A stretch of DNA of 64,000 bases from Prosopocoilus inquinatus (Eukaryota > Arthropoda > Insecta > Coleoptera > Lucanidae), in assembly GCA_036172665.1 (NCBI GenBank), contig CM069876.1, forward strand, positions 43,431,001 through 43,495,000. Reading direction: 5' to 3'. Below the pieces are notes generated by a model. The model did not search any database, had not been told where the DNA came from, and worked only from the letters and a program-made list of their open reading frames with translations. Of the stretch, positions 21,920 through 33,813 are shown one piece after another. The first letter of the stretch is position 1. Each line of letters opens with the position of its first letter. The position numbers and the translations under genes were made by a program.

Positions 21920-24620
21920 TTGAGGCCTCATTGTGTTTCTTCCTTCATTCCAAAATCCCCTTCAACTTACCAATGGTTTCTGAACATCCATCTCCTCATC
22001 TCTACCTCTTCCTCTGAATGATCATCGTTTTCTTTCATTTAGCGTCCTATAAAAGCGATCTCTCGGACTTCCGGTATCCATCTTTTCGTCCAAATTTGGA
22101 GCCACCTCAAAAGTTCGTCGATTTTCTTCGTTCTATAACTTACTTCTATTTCCTGGTGGTCTTCTCCTCATCCCAATTTTCATTCTTCTACTTCCAACTA
22201 ATTTCCAAGCATCCATTTCCAGGGGTCTAATCGCATTCCTTCTTTCCATTACCAATAAAAGCAATCTTTTCCAACTCAACATCCATTTTCGCATCCCAAT
22301 ATCCACCGCCAAAAGCTTATCGACCTCCCCCTTTTCATTACTTCTCATAGCTTCTCCTCACCCCAATCTTCATTCCTCTACTTCCGAAGAGTCATTGCCT
22401 CCAAGCACCCATCGTATCTAATCGCATTCCTTCTTTCTATAACTAATAAAAGTGGTCAATTCCACTTCTTGGGAATTTTCGGGCATAAATCTTGGCGACC
22501 CAGTTTCGACCTCCAAAAGCTCATCGACTTCCATCTTCTTTCCATTACTCCTGACGGCTTCCAAGCAATTGTCTCCTCATTGCAATCTTCCTAAGAGCTA
22601 TCTCCTCATCTCAAACGCGAATCTTAAGAGTTCATTGCATTCGTTTATTTCGTAAATTAAAAAAACGACTTACTCTACTTTCTGCTTGTTCCTAAGCATC
22701 TTTTTCCTCGTCATAGTTTCGTCATTTAAAGCTTCATTGCAATTTTTCCCACATTTCAAAACCCCCTTCAACTTCCCGATGGGTTCTGAACGCCCATCTC
22801 CTCATCTCAACCTTGTTCTCCGAATGATCGTCGCTTTCTTTCATTTTGCGTCCCATAAAACCGTTCCCTTGGACCTCCAAGCATCCATCTCTTCATCCAA
22901 ATTTCGAACCTTTGATGTTCATCGACTTTCTTCGTTCTGTAACTTAATTCTATTTCCTGGTGGACTTCCCCTCATCCTAGTTTTCATTCCTCTCACCCTT
23001 TTCCAGGTCTAACCGCATTCCTTCTTTCCGCAACCAATAAGAGCGATCATTTCCACTTCCTGGGAATTTCCAGGCATCCGATCTCCAAAAGCTTATCGAC
23101 TTCCTCCTTTCCATTACTTCTGATGGCTTCCAAGCAGTTGCCTCCTCATTCCAATCTTCATTCCTCTACTTCCCAAGAGCTATTTCCTCATCTCAAACGC
23201 GAACCTTTAAGAGCTCATTGCATTCTTTTATTTTGTAAGTTGAAAAGACGACCTACTCTATTTTTTGGTAGTTCCAAAACATCTTTCTCTGGTCCTAATT
23301 TTGTCCTTTGAGACCTCATTGGTTTCAAAACCCCCTTCAACTTCCCGATGGTTTCTGAACGCCCATCTCCTCATCTCAACCTTGTTCTCCGAATGATCAT
23401 CGCTTTCTTTCATTTTGCGTCCCATAAAACCGTTCCCTTGGACCTCCAAGCATCCATCTCTTCATCCAAATTTCGAACCTTTGATGTTCATCGACTTTCT
23501 TCGTTCTGTAACTTAATTCTATTTCCTGGTGGACTTCCCCTCATCCCAGTTTTCATTCCTCTCACCCTTTTCCAGGTCTAACCGCATTTCTTCTTTTCAC
23601 AACCAATAAGAGCGATCACTTCCACTTCCTGGGAATTTCCAGGCATCCGATCTCCAAAAGCTTATCGACTTCCTCCTTACCATTACTTCTGATGGCTTCC
23701 AAGCAGTTGCCTCTTCATTCCGATCTTCGTTCCTCTACTTCCCAAGAGCTATTTCCTCATCTCAGACGCGAACCTTTAAGAGCTCATTGCATTCTTTTAT
23801 TTTGTAAGCTGAAAAGACGACCTACTCTATTTTTTGGTAGTTCCAAATCATCTTTCTCTGGTCCTAATTTTGTCCTTTGAGACCTCATTGGTTTCAAAAC
23901 CCCCTTCAACTTTCCGATGGGTTCTAAACGCCCATCTCCTCATCTCAACCTTATTCTCCAAATGATCGTCGCTTTCTTTTATTTTGCGTCCCATAAAACC
24001 GTTCCCTTGGACCTCCAAGCATCCATCTCTTCTTCCAAATTTCGAACCTTTGATGTTCATCGACTTTCTTCATTCTGTAACTTAATTCTATTTCCTGGTG
24101 GACTTCCCCTCATCCCAGTTTTCATTCCTCTCACCCTTTTCCAGGTCTAACCGCATTTCTTCTTTTCACAACCAATAAGAGCGATCACTTCCACTTCCTG
24201 GGAATTTCCAGGCATCCGATCTCCAAAAGCTTATCGACTTCCTCCTTTCCATTACTTCTGATGGCTTCCAAGCAGTTGCCTCCTCATTCCAATCTTCATT
24301 CCTCTACTTCCCAAGAGCTATTTCCTCATCTCAAACGCGAACCTTTAAGAGCTCATTGCATTATTTTATTTTGTAAGCTGAAGAGACGACCTACTCTATT
24401 TTTTGGTAGTTCCCAAACATCTTTTTCTGGTTCTAATTTTGGCCTCAAGCCTCATTGGTTTCAAAACCCCCTTCAACTTCCCGATGGTTTCTGAACGCCC
24501 ATCTCCTCATCTCAACCTTGTTTTCTAAATAATCATCGCTTTCTTTCATTTCGCATCCTATAAAAGCAATCTCTTGGACTTCCAGGCATGCGCCTTTTCA
24601 TCCAAATTTCGAATCTCAAA
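21920..24620. repeat. Tandem array with 569 bp period
   Basis: CTTCCCGATGG-type anchors lie at 22772, 23341, 23910 and 24477, giving periods of 569, 569 and 567 bp. The central three units are nearly identical, while the outer ones (from about 21920, and after 24500) are diverged. The first unit carries about 240 bp of extra internal duplication (near 22200-22570). The plus strand is strongly pyrimidine-rich, which opens long frames on both strands. Since 569 is not a multiple of three, the frames shift in every unit and no protein repeat is implied. Confidence 0.93.
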
Positions 24621-27229
24621 AGTTCAATACAAGGTGAGTTTAATAGTTGTGCAAATGTTTGAATTATAATGGACAAAATGTCCTCAACTGGTACTATCGA
24701 TTATGTCTTTTCATTTTCTTCTTTCTACAAACATTTGCATAGCGTAGGTTTCGAGTATCTTGCAGCCCTTTAATATCTACTGTCCTGTCACTATGTAAAA
24801 TATTCGCTCGACTATTCAGTTCACCCTGTACAGGGCACGTTTTAAGCAATTATATTTCAGGTCTTCCATAACTGATGTGAATTGTTTGAATTCATGTTGA
24901 TTGACTTAAAGCACTTTAAATAAATTTAATAATTCATTCCTACGATCATTAATATCTAAATTAATCCATATTTGGCTGCGTTAAATTATTATCTGAAGCT
25001 GCACTTGCTTCCTTCTCTGTTAATGAGTTTAATAATAAATCGCTTCCTCCGCTCTATCCATTTTAATTACGCCAAGAAAATGAAACGTGAAGTTCCAATT
25101 TAGTACTTATTAATTTAACTAGTTTTAAGTTTTAAAGCCTTCCTTCCACTCAGCCGCCTTGAATAATTAATTAAATCCGCCAAAAAAGAAAGAAAAAAAA
25201 AACTCGCGCTCAGGTGTTGTTGTTTGTTGTTATTTTTCTGCGAGTGTCCCCGATAAATTTTTTATTATTACTAATGGTCGCGTGCGCGCTTAATAATAAA
25301 TTCCGTTCTGTTCGGAAGTCCGGGTCGTACGGAATTAATGGCGGGGGCGAGAGGAGCCCGGACAGGATGAGGGAGACGGGTTGTTAACCCCAATCTATCA
25401 GTTAACGGGTAATCAGAGGGATAAATGCTTACCATAAATTTAATGCCTTTTTTTGTGCGGCGATCGTCACTAGTTGTTGTTGTGTAAGCGGATTTGCCGT
25501 TGGCGCACTTCCTTTCACATGAATCCTACCTATGACACCACATCATTAGCTGCGGCATTCATAAATAAGAGCGTCGAACAGGGGGGAAAATTAATTTGGA
25601 TCATCAATCAAAACACTTTCGGCGAATGGGTCCCCGTTTGTCTTGCACGCAAAACATGAAATATTCAGTTTTATTCCCGCGCCGTCTCCACTGAGCTGGT
25701 AGGTATAGGAGATTATTTATGCTGCACTTTATCACCGACTCCGACAGGTAAGTTTTGGGACCTTGCAGACTTTAAGAAAATTAGCTGCTTTAGCAAAATG
25801 CGATTTATCGACTACTTGAGCCAAAACATCTCGAAACTAACCAAGTGGGAATCTCGAAACTGCAGCATCGCCAAATTGGAAACTGTATCTGCGCAATTGT
25901 GTTTGCTTTCGAGGAGGTGACAACAGGTTTCAATTCACAATTGTTTACATTGTTTATTCAACTGACGTGCATGTAATCGCGGCTTGCGTGCATTTCCGAA
26001 TCGATCGCTTCCCACCCCTCGCCTGCCAATAAGTGAAAATTTTGCTTTTTCTCTGTCAATTCGCCCCCCAGCTTTCATATTGAAGTGTCTTTAGGTCGCC
26101 TCGGTTAAATCTCCGCCGAAATTACAATACCACTACTTTGTATCCGGGAACAATTAAGCCGTGCTCCTTTCCTCCCTAGATAGATCTAATCGTCTCAAGT
26201 GAGACAATCCGCAATTATATGAAAATGTAACAAAGGATAACTCAACGTAAGATGCCATAGGCAGGCAGGCAGCAGCAACACACACAATAAAGAGATGGCT
26301 GGGTTTAATGAATACGTCGAGGAGAAGGAACAAAGCGACCTCGGGCGAACCAACCCAGCAACCAACGCGTTCGGTCGTTCGTCTTGGATGGGTACGGTTT
26401 CTTGTATCACGTCAATAGAGGGGGGGCACCTCGTCAAGCACAAACCAGTCAAATAGAATTTGCTGTCTCTCTGGGTAGGCACATACTTATTTCGCTTTTA
26501 CAATACAATCATTCAAAGCTGCGTATACACTTTTAGGGTAGTCACCCAGTACGAAAATCTTATTTGATATGATTTGGATATAATCAAGATGAGATTTCAT
26601 TTCAGTTGCATGCATGATTAATGGCTACCGCACACTTGGCAGAGCAAACTTTAATCGTCGATGTTCCAATTTCGCCCGGGCTCACGGAATAATGCACAGA
26701 GTAAATGTTAGCCCTTAAAGTTATAAAATTACCCGGGGTTAATCGGCATTCTAACGTGCTCTAGTATGCAAAGTCGGACGGACAAGTTTATCTGATCTAC
26801 ATAAGGACAAGCAACTAAGTTCGGAAGATCCGGGATCCAATCTAATATTCGACCCCCGGAAGTTCTGGTTCGGGGAGAGGTGCGATGACAATATGCAATC
26901 CGGGACGGTGGCATCAAACCGCGTAGCTCGGCCGTGTCTAACGAGGGATCGCCGGGGTTAAATTAGTACCCCCGACTGCTGCTTGTAACATGCACCGGCA
27001 GCCCCCCTTAAACTGACGCGCGGGCAAACGGCGTTTAGATTGTCTTTAGTTCGCGGGAGGTCGCTTCAGTGAAAACGTCGTAAATAGCAGACCGTGTTCG
27101 CTATTACACAACAAATTACTCGAATGTCTTAGATCCTTTACGTTAATCGTATAACGTGCGCTTTGGTTATTTTTAAACGTCGATGTGGTCCCCCTTTACA
27201 TAAATTTTAATAATTCATCCAAAACCTTT
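24621..27229. other. Unassigned unique sequence
   Basis: A perfect 12 bp inverted repeat (TGCAAATGTTTG) occurs at 24650-24661 and 24728-24739. CCCTGTACAGGG lies near 24826. 25190-25560 has mixed GC-rich and TAATAA-rich blocks that may be conserved non-coding sequence. One exon-like repeat is at 25690-25790. The open frame at 26195-26482 (-) begins at GTG and shows no domain. Confidence 0.4.
25690..25790 (+). other. Exon-like repeat, copy 3
   Basis: CCACTGAGCTGG, then TGCTGCACTTTATCACCGAC, then CCGACAG|GTAAGT (donor at 25748). In the family frame the end reads LFMLHFITDSDR. After the donor, TTTTGGGACC and CAGACTTTAAG match the other copies. Upstream the frame is less well kept than in the copy at 54318. 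Confidence 0.48.
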
Positions 27230-30200
27230 TGAGAAAGAAAAATCTCAAGGTCGTCAAGTGGTTGCCAATAACCAACCACTGGTCACCAACCGACCACAAG
27301 AAGATCAAACAATAGTCGTTTGGATTACCCTCAGTATCTTAAGAGCAGTTCGAGATAGAGACTTCCGGTTTTCACCACTTACGTTCATATTATCTTGTGT
27401 GGTACTTTTTAATTAATGTCACATTAACTTTAAATGATTCGCAACTTTTTGAGCTAGGAAAATCTGACGATTTAGAGATGTTGCCAATGACCTTTGGTCG
27501 TTTGGACCACCCTTAATATCTCGCGAACGGTTTTAAACAGTGACTTCCGGTTTTCACCATTCGATTCGTCTCAGAAAACCTCCATCAGGTTGACGATTTT
27601 TTTATTTTTGACGAGAAAGTCACCAGGGAAATGCTTGTTTCCGAGAACGGCTGCTCTCGTACGGGCTCTGACGTGGTTCTCTTGTTTAGTGACTTGACAA
27701 TGTTAATGTCGTCGACATTTACATTAATTTTCATTGCTGTACAACCTTTTGAATCAAAAACGCCTGACATTTGAGAGACGTTGCCAATGACCACTGGTAA
27801 CCACCCGAGCACGAAAAGATCAAGTGGTCGCTTGGACCACCCTGAGTATCTCGAGAATGGTTCGAGAAATAGACTTCCGGTTTTCACCGGTAGATTCGCC
27901 TCGAAAAACCTTCATAGTGTCGAGGATTTTTTGATTTTTTATGAGAAAACCACCAAGAAAATGCTTGTTTTCGAAAATTACTACTCTCACAGGGACATTT
28001 GACCACGCTCTCTTGTTTACTTAAATTTAAATGTTAGTATCGTCCCCTTTTACATTAATTTTAACTGATCTAACGTTTTGACGATTTGAGAGATGTTGCC
28101 AATGACGACTGGTAACCATCCGGCCACGAAAAGATCAAATGGTCGTTTGGACCACCTTGCGTATCTCGAGAACGGTTCGAGATAGAGACTTCCGGTTTTC
28201 ACCATTCGATTCTTCTCGGAAAACTTCCGTAAGGACGATGATTTTTTAATTATTGATGAGAAAATCACCAAGCAAATGCTTGTTGCCGAAAATTGCTACT
28301 CTCACAGAGGCATCCGACAACTTTCTCTTGTTTTGTTATATTTATTAAATTTAAATGTTGGTGTTGTCCTGTTCTACATTCATTTTAATTCGTCTACAAC
28401 GTTTTGGACCAGAAAAATCTGTCAATTTGAAAGATGTTGCGAGTGATCTCTGGTAATGAATCAAATAGCCGTTTGGACCACCCCGAGTATCTCGAGAACG
28501 GTTCGAGATAGAGACTTCCGGTTTTCACCATTGGATTCGTCTCGGAAAACCTCCAACAGGTTGATGATTTTCTAATTTTTGATGAGAACATCACCAAGGA
28601 AATGCTTGCTTCCGAAAATTGCTACTCTCACAGAGGCATCCGACAACTTTCTCTTGTTTTGTTATATTTATTAAATTTAAATGGAGTATTGACCTGGTTT
28701 TCATTCATTTTCATTTGCCTACAACGTTTTGGGCCAGGAAAATCTGTCAATTTGAGAGATGTTGCCAATAATCTCTGGTAATAAATCAAACAGTCGTTTG
28801 AACCACACCGAGTATCTCGAGAACGGTTCGAGATAGAGACTTCCGATTTTCACCATTCGATTCGTCTCGGAAAATCTCCAGAGAGTCGATGATTTCCTAA
28901 TTTTTGAGGAGAAAATCACCAAGGAAATGCTTGTTTCCGAAAATTCCTACTCTCACAGAAGCATCTGACCACTTTCTCTTGTTTTGTTAAATTTATTAAA
29001 TTTAAATGTTGGTGTTGTCCCGTTTTACATTCATTTTAATTCGTCTACAACGTTTTAGGCCAGGAAAATCTATCAATTTGAGAGATGTTGCCAATAATCT
29101 CTGGTAATAAATCAAGCAGTCGTTTGGACCACCCCGAGTATCTCGAGAACGGTTCGAGATAGAGACTTCCAGTTTTCACCATTCGATTCGTCTCGGAAAA
29201 TCTCCACAGAGTCGATGATTTTCTAATTTTTGAGGAGAAAATCACCGAGGAAATGCTTGTTTCCGAAAATTGCTACTCTCACAGAAGCATCTGACCACTT
29301 TCTCTTGTTTCGTTAAGTTTATTAAATTTAAATGTTGGTGTTGTCCCGTTTTACATTCATTTTAATTCGTCTACAACGTTTTGGACCAGAAAAATCTGTC
29401 AATTCAAGAGTAGTTGCCAATAATCTCTGGTAATAAATCAAGCAGTCGTTTGAACCACACCGAGTATCTCGAGAACGGTTCGAGATAGGGACTTCCGGTT
29501 TTCACCATTCGATTCATCTCGGAAAACCTCTACAGGGTCGATGATTTTCTAATTTTTGAGGAGAAAATCACCGAGGAAATGCTTGTTTCCGGAAATTGCT
29601 AGTCTCACAGAAACATCTGACCACTTTCTCTTGCTTTGTTAAATTTATTAAATTTAAATGTTGGTGTTGTCCTGTTTTACATTCATTTTAATTCGTCTAC
29701 AACGTTTTGGACCAGAAAAATCTGTCAATTTAAGAGTAGTTGCCAATAATCTCTGGTAATAAATCAAGCAGTCGTTTGGACCACCCCGAGTATCTCGAGA
29801 ACGGTTCGAGATAGAGACTTCCGGTTTTCACCATTCGATTCGTCTCGGAAAACCTCCATAGAGCCGATGATTTTCTAATTTTTTGATGAAAAAATCACCA
29901 AGGAAATGCTTGTTTCCGAAGATTGCTACTCTCGTAGAAGTATCTGATCACTTTCTCTTGTTTTAGTAAATTTATTAAATTTAAATTCGGTGTTGACCCG
30001 TTTTACATTCATTTTAATTGATCCACCAGGTTTTGTGGCAGAAAAATCTCTCAATTTGAGAGATCTTGCCGATGATCTCTGATGTAATAAATCAAATAGT
30101 CGTTTGGACCACCCTAAGTATCTCGAAAACGGTTCGAGAAAAGTGGGTTCCACCATTTGATTCGTGCCTCGGAAAATTTCCTTTAAGGGATTTTTTTATG
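27230..30200. repeat. Tandem array, about 10 units of about 325 bp, with a conserved hairpin
   Basis: The block around TATCTCGA-GAACGGT-TCGAGATA recurs near 27335, 27518, 27847, 28162, 28490, 28814, 29139, 29464, 29790 and 30118. It forms a perfect 8 bp stem with a 7-base loop in the better copies and is followed by GAGACTTCCGGTTTTCACCA. Units also share GATGTTGCCAAT and GGAAATGCTTGTTTCCGAAAA. The first interval is short (about 183 bp), and end units are more diverged than central ones. Minus-strand frames of 66-100 codons are the repeat itself: they restart in every unit and have no gene context. Confidence 0.94.
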
Positions 30201-31708
30201 AAAAAGAAAAAACAAAGAGTCAATGAAAAGTAAATAAGCCCTAAGTCTCGATCTAAAATGTATTGGGATTTATTTCATGTTTTTGTTTACCTGCTCGCAA
30301 CATTTATAAGGGAGACATTGCTTATGTTTCCTAGTGTATACTCTGTCATGATAAATAGCGAGAATTCTTTAGTTCTCTGTCTAGCCTCAATATCTGCGCC
30401 CTTCCGAGCATGGCCACGCTCCAAATTTAGTTCCGATCAGACGTATACTATAGTGGTATCGATTTAATTGAATGCCACTATACATGCGTATCAATCAAGA
30501 AGTGTTGCTGTGGCTTTTCAAGAGTTGTCGATTTTTCTGCGATATTTTTTTGTATTGTTTTCGCGAAAATTATTACTTATTTCTAAGAGCTCGCTTTGAT
30601 CTTAATCCCTTGAACGACAACAACCCGTTTAATAATGAAGCGAAAGAGCAAAGTTTCGCCAACGTAGATGGTACTTACCCTAATTAAACAACTTACACAT
30701 TAAATAAAATGTGGCGAAATATATTCACGCCAGAGTTTGGAGCAGAAACACCACCGCCAGAGCGCGGTCGCAGGCAAACAAGGTGTAAACACAGCGATCT
30801 TAATTCCCCAATTCATCTTCCATTACTTAATTAATTAATTAACAAATTACGGCGAATTTCCACCCCATTCATTCGTTTTAATATCCGCGATTACCTCAAT
30901 TCGCCCATTAGTCACCGTTATGTATGGTAATGAATTCGCTGCCTGTTTGCTTGCTTGCTTGCTTGCTTGTACCTCCGAGCAATGTGAGGTGGAAGATGCT
31001 GATGATGATGATGATGGAAGGAATTCTTGTTGACAATGTGTTATGTAACACGCAGAAGAACCGCAAGTAAATATGTCGGAGCGGTCTTAGAAATATCGCC
31101 TGAAACCGCGGACTTGCGGTTCCGGGCGGCTCCGGCGCCCCGCTCCGAAAGTTCTGCGGGAGGCAACGGATCATTAATAATTTGTAATAACTAAATGGTA
31201 ATTTAATTTCTCGAATGCGCAGATTACCGAGTTATGATGATTGTTTAAGCGGGCGGCGTCGAGTTAAAATACACATTCGCTCTCAGAACTAATATTTATC
31301 TACTTCTATTATTCAAGGTGTATTAAAAGATTTACTGGAGATAAACATAAAAGCCAAACCAAATTTCAAAGATGAAGAGGAAACAAGAAGAGGGATACGT
31401 ATATTGAAAGCAGAAAAACCCTGAAAGAGCTATAAATAAAAAAAAAGATAAAAAAATAGATTAATAAAATAACTTACCTATACATTCAAGAATTTTTTTA
31501 AAGCCCTATTCTCACTTGGCAGCGCGTCATGGTACGTCATTTTCTTGCTATCGTGAATGAAACTCGCTGGTGAATGAGAATCGGGCCTTAGAACTACTCC
31601 AGATTTGGTTAAAAAAAAATGTAAGAGCGCTATAAAAGTAAGAAGAATTGAACAGGCTTGCATAGTCAGAAGCAATTAAAATTGATGACCAAACTAACTA
31701 CCAGACAA
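30201..31708. other. Unassigned sequence with two small microsatellites
   Basis: It contains a (GCTT)5 run near 30946-30968 and a (GAT)n run near 30998-31015. Open frames at 30258-30467, 30472-30687 and 30908-31174 show no domain. Nothing else is supported. Confidence 0.5.
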
Positions 31709-32045
31709 AGTGGCACTTTGTTGACTAACTATGAAATAGAAGATGTTTTGTTTTTATGAAAAAATCCCGAGCGAGCTCAAGAATGAAGATAACGCAGAAA
31801 AAGAAGAAGATCGTGCTTGGCACTTTGTTGGCTAACTATGAAATAGAAGATGTTTTGTTTTTATGAAAAAATCCCAAGCGAGCTCAAGAATGAAGATAAC
31901 GCAGAAAAAGAAGAAGATCGTGCGCTGAAAATCCCAAGCGAGCTCAAGAATGAAGATAACGCAGAAAAAGAAGAAGATCGTGCGCTGAAAGCACGATCTT
32001 CTTCTTTTTTCTGCGCTATCTTCATTCTTGAGCTCGCTCGGGATT
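31709..32045. repeat. Direct duplications ending in a long perfect hairpin
   Basis: A block of about 111 bp beginning GCACTTTGTTG repeats at 31709 and 31820. A 60 bp subunit is then repeated twice exactly (about 31868-31987); it reads in frame as a 20-residue K/E-rich repeat. The last copy (31930-31983) is followed by a 7-base loop and its inverted copy (31991-32045), with a stem of about 54 bp and one or two mismatches. It is either a genuine inverted duplication or a fold-back artefact of sequencing. Confidence 0.85.
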
Positions 32046-32910
32046 TCTTCATCGACATGACTTTCTTCTTTACCATTAAGCTATTTGACGGCGGCACTCT
32101 GTACCTTATAGCTTTTCTTCCATCTTAGAGCTTTTCTTCCCGAGCTGCTTTTTTGTTTCTTCGATCTTTCTTTTCAACAAGAACACCACTGCTTCTTCTT
32201 TAGCTTGAAGTTTCTTTTTCGAAACAACCGCCTTCTTCATTCTGGGCTTTTTCTTCTGCAAATGGTTTCCTTTACCTTGAAATTCTTCCTTAACACGTCT
32301 TTCTTCTTTATGTTGAACGATGGGATCTTTTTTCTCCAGTCCAATCATCTCCTCTTCATCTCGGAGCTTTGTTTCCCGAGTTACCTACCTCTTTGTTCCT
32401 TTGAGTTTTGTGTTTTAACACCAACACTGCTGCTTCTTCTTTATCTTGGAGCAACTTTTTTTTTACAGCACGATCTCATTTGTTATTTTGGGACTCTTCT
32501 TCTGCAGGTGTTTCTTCATCTTGAAGGTTTTCTTCGATATGTACTTATTCTTTCTTTATGTTAAGCCTTTTTTCTTTCTTGTTGAGCTCTTCTTAAGTAC
32601 GATCTACTTTCACGTTCTCCTCTTTTTCTTCTTAGGCTAGCGCCTAAAACTTCTCCGACCTGATTTTTTTCTCTGCGTTTCGCTTTATCGTTACCCTAGG
32701 AGTTTTTTCGCCTGAATCTATGTAACTCCTTCTATCTCCTTACATTCATCGTAACACTCGAATTCATTTTTCTCTCTTGTTCTTTTTACTTCATAAATTG
32801 ATTCTTCATCTGTTTCGGTGACGCTAGGCGCCTCCTCTTTTATACTCACACGTTTCTTGAGTACTGCTTCTTCTTTCCCCTTTTTTCTCTTCTGTCTCTG
32901 TTTCAAATTA
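32046..32910 (-). other. K/E-rich degenerate sequence on the minus strand
   Basis: The plus strand is dominated by CTTCTT-type runs, so minus-strand frames (32106-32348, 32718-32906 and pieces between) are rich in lysine and glutamate, with KKK and EEA clusters. It could be a decayed gene for a charged, repetitive protein, or only a polypurine tract. Stops interrupt every frame within about 80 codons. I do not call a gene. Confidence 0.35.
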
Positions 32911-33813
32911 GTTTATTTTGATAAAATTGAATATTATCTTCTTCATACGGCCGGAACTTCCTGAAGACGTACATAAGTAAAAAGGAGATTCAAAATTAAG
33001 AAGAAATACAAGTATGTAGTGTTACTGTTTGAAAAACCGCTTTTCAGCACCCACAAGATCAAGTTTTAAATCGTATTTATCCTGAATGCTGCATGTTAGA
33101 AAATTGTGTGGGAAGCGCTTCATGCCGCGCCTGTCGGGTCTGCCTGTATTGCAATAAAAAATAAGTTATTTGTTATCGTCTCCGTCGTAAAATGAATTGT
33201 CTTTATAACGCAAATGGTCCCACGCTTTGTTTTATTATGCCGGGCATAATAAAACGATTTTCTTGGATATGTTTTAAGCCATAAACCTGTTTGATTCCCG
33301 CCGGACGGCATTTCTTTTATATCAACAGTACAAATTATAGCAATATTGTCCGGAATTTCTATTTTTAGATATCATCATTAAAAATAATCAATAATGAGCA
33401 AAATTAACGTTTAAGAAGATAACAAATGCGACACAAGGGATGAAGTGAACTAAAAATAATAAATAATGAGCAAAATGCACGTTAAAGAAAAGAACAAATT
33501 TTGTTTGTTTGGGAACTGGTGCCAAAAAAAAAAACAGATGCAAAGTTAAAACGAAAATTACCAGAAACTATTACTCTTAAATTTAATAATTGCTTTTTTA
33601 TGTACAAAATTTAGATTAAGAATTGATATTCATAGAAAAGTGAAAGAAGAGGAAGAAGATGATAAGGATTTTTGGAGATAAAAAGGAACTGAAAGATGAA
33701 AGACTAAGAGGTTTGAATTTTTTTTTAAAGAATTCCGAGTTATGGGGATTGTTAAGAACCCCACAAGGGGCCAAATGAGTAGAACATTAAAATTAAAAAA
33801 AAATAAATAAATA
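32911..33813. other. Unassigned AT-rich DNA with one dispersed-repeat copy
   Basis: Apart from the repeat at 33111-33312, there is only a local near-duplication (AATAATGAGCAAAAT at about 33390 and 33465). No gene signal is seen. Confidence 0.45.
33111..33312 (+). repeat. Single dispersed copy of the ~205 bp module
   Basis: It begins GAAGCGCTTCATGCCGCGCC, as do the seven tandem units at 51.7-53.1 kb, and keeps the TTATCGTCTCCGTCGTAAAATGAATT, CACGCTTTG and CGGGCATAATAAA blocks in the same order. It is more diverged than those units and stands alone. Confidence 0.65.

Noticed and set aside
27585..30156. Series of 66-100 codon minus-strand frames with shared peptide
   Set aside because: They coincide with the ~325 bp satellite units and restart in every unit without gene context.
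27230..30200. tRNA or SINE B-box (GGTTCGAGAT)
   Set aside because: Only half of the B-box consensus matches and there is no A-box at the right distance.
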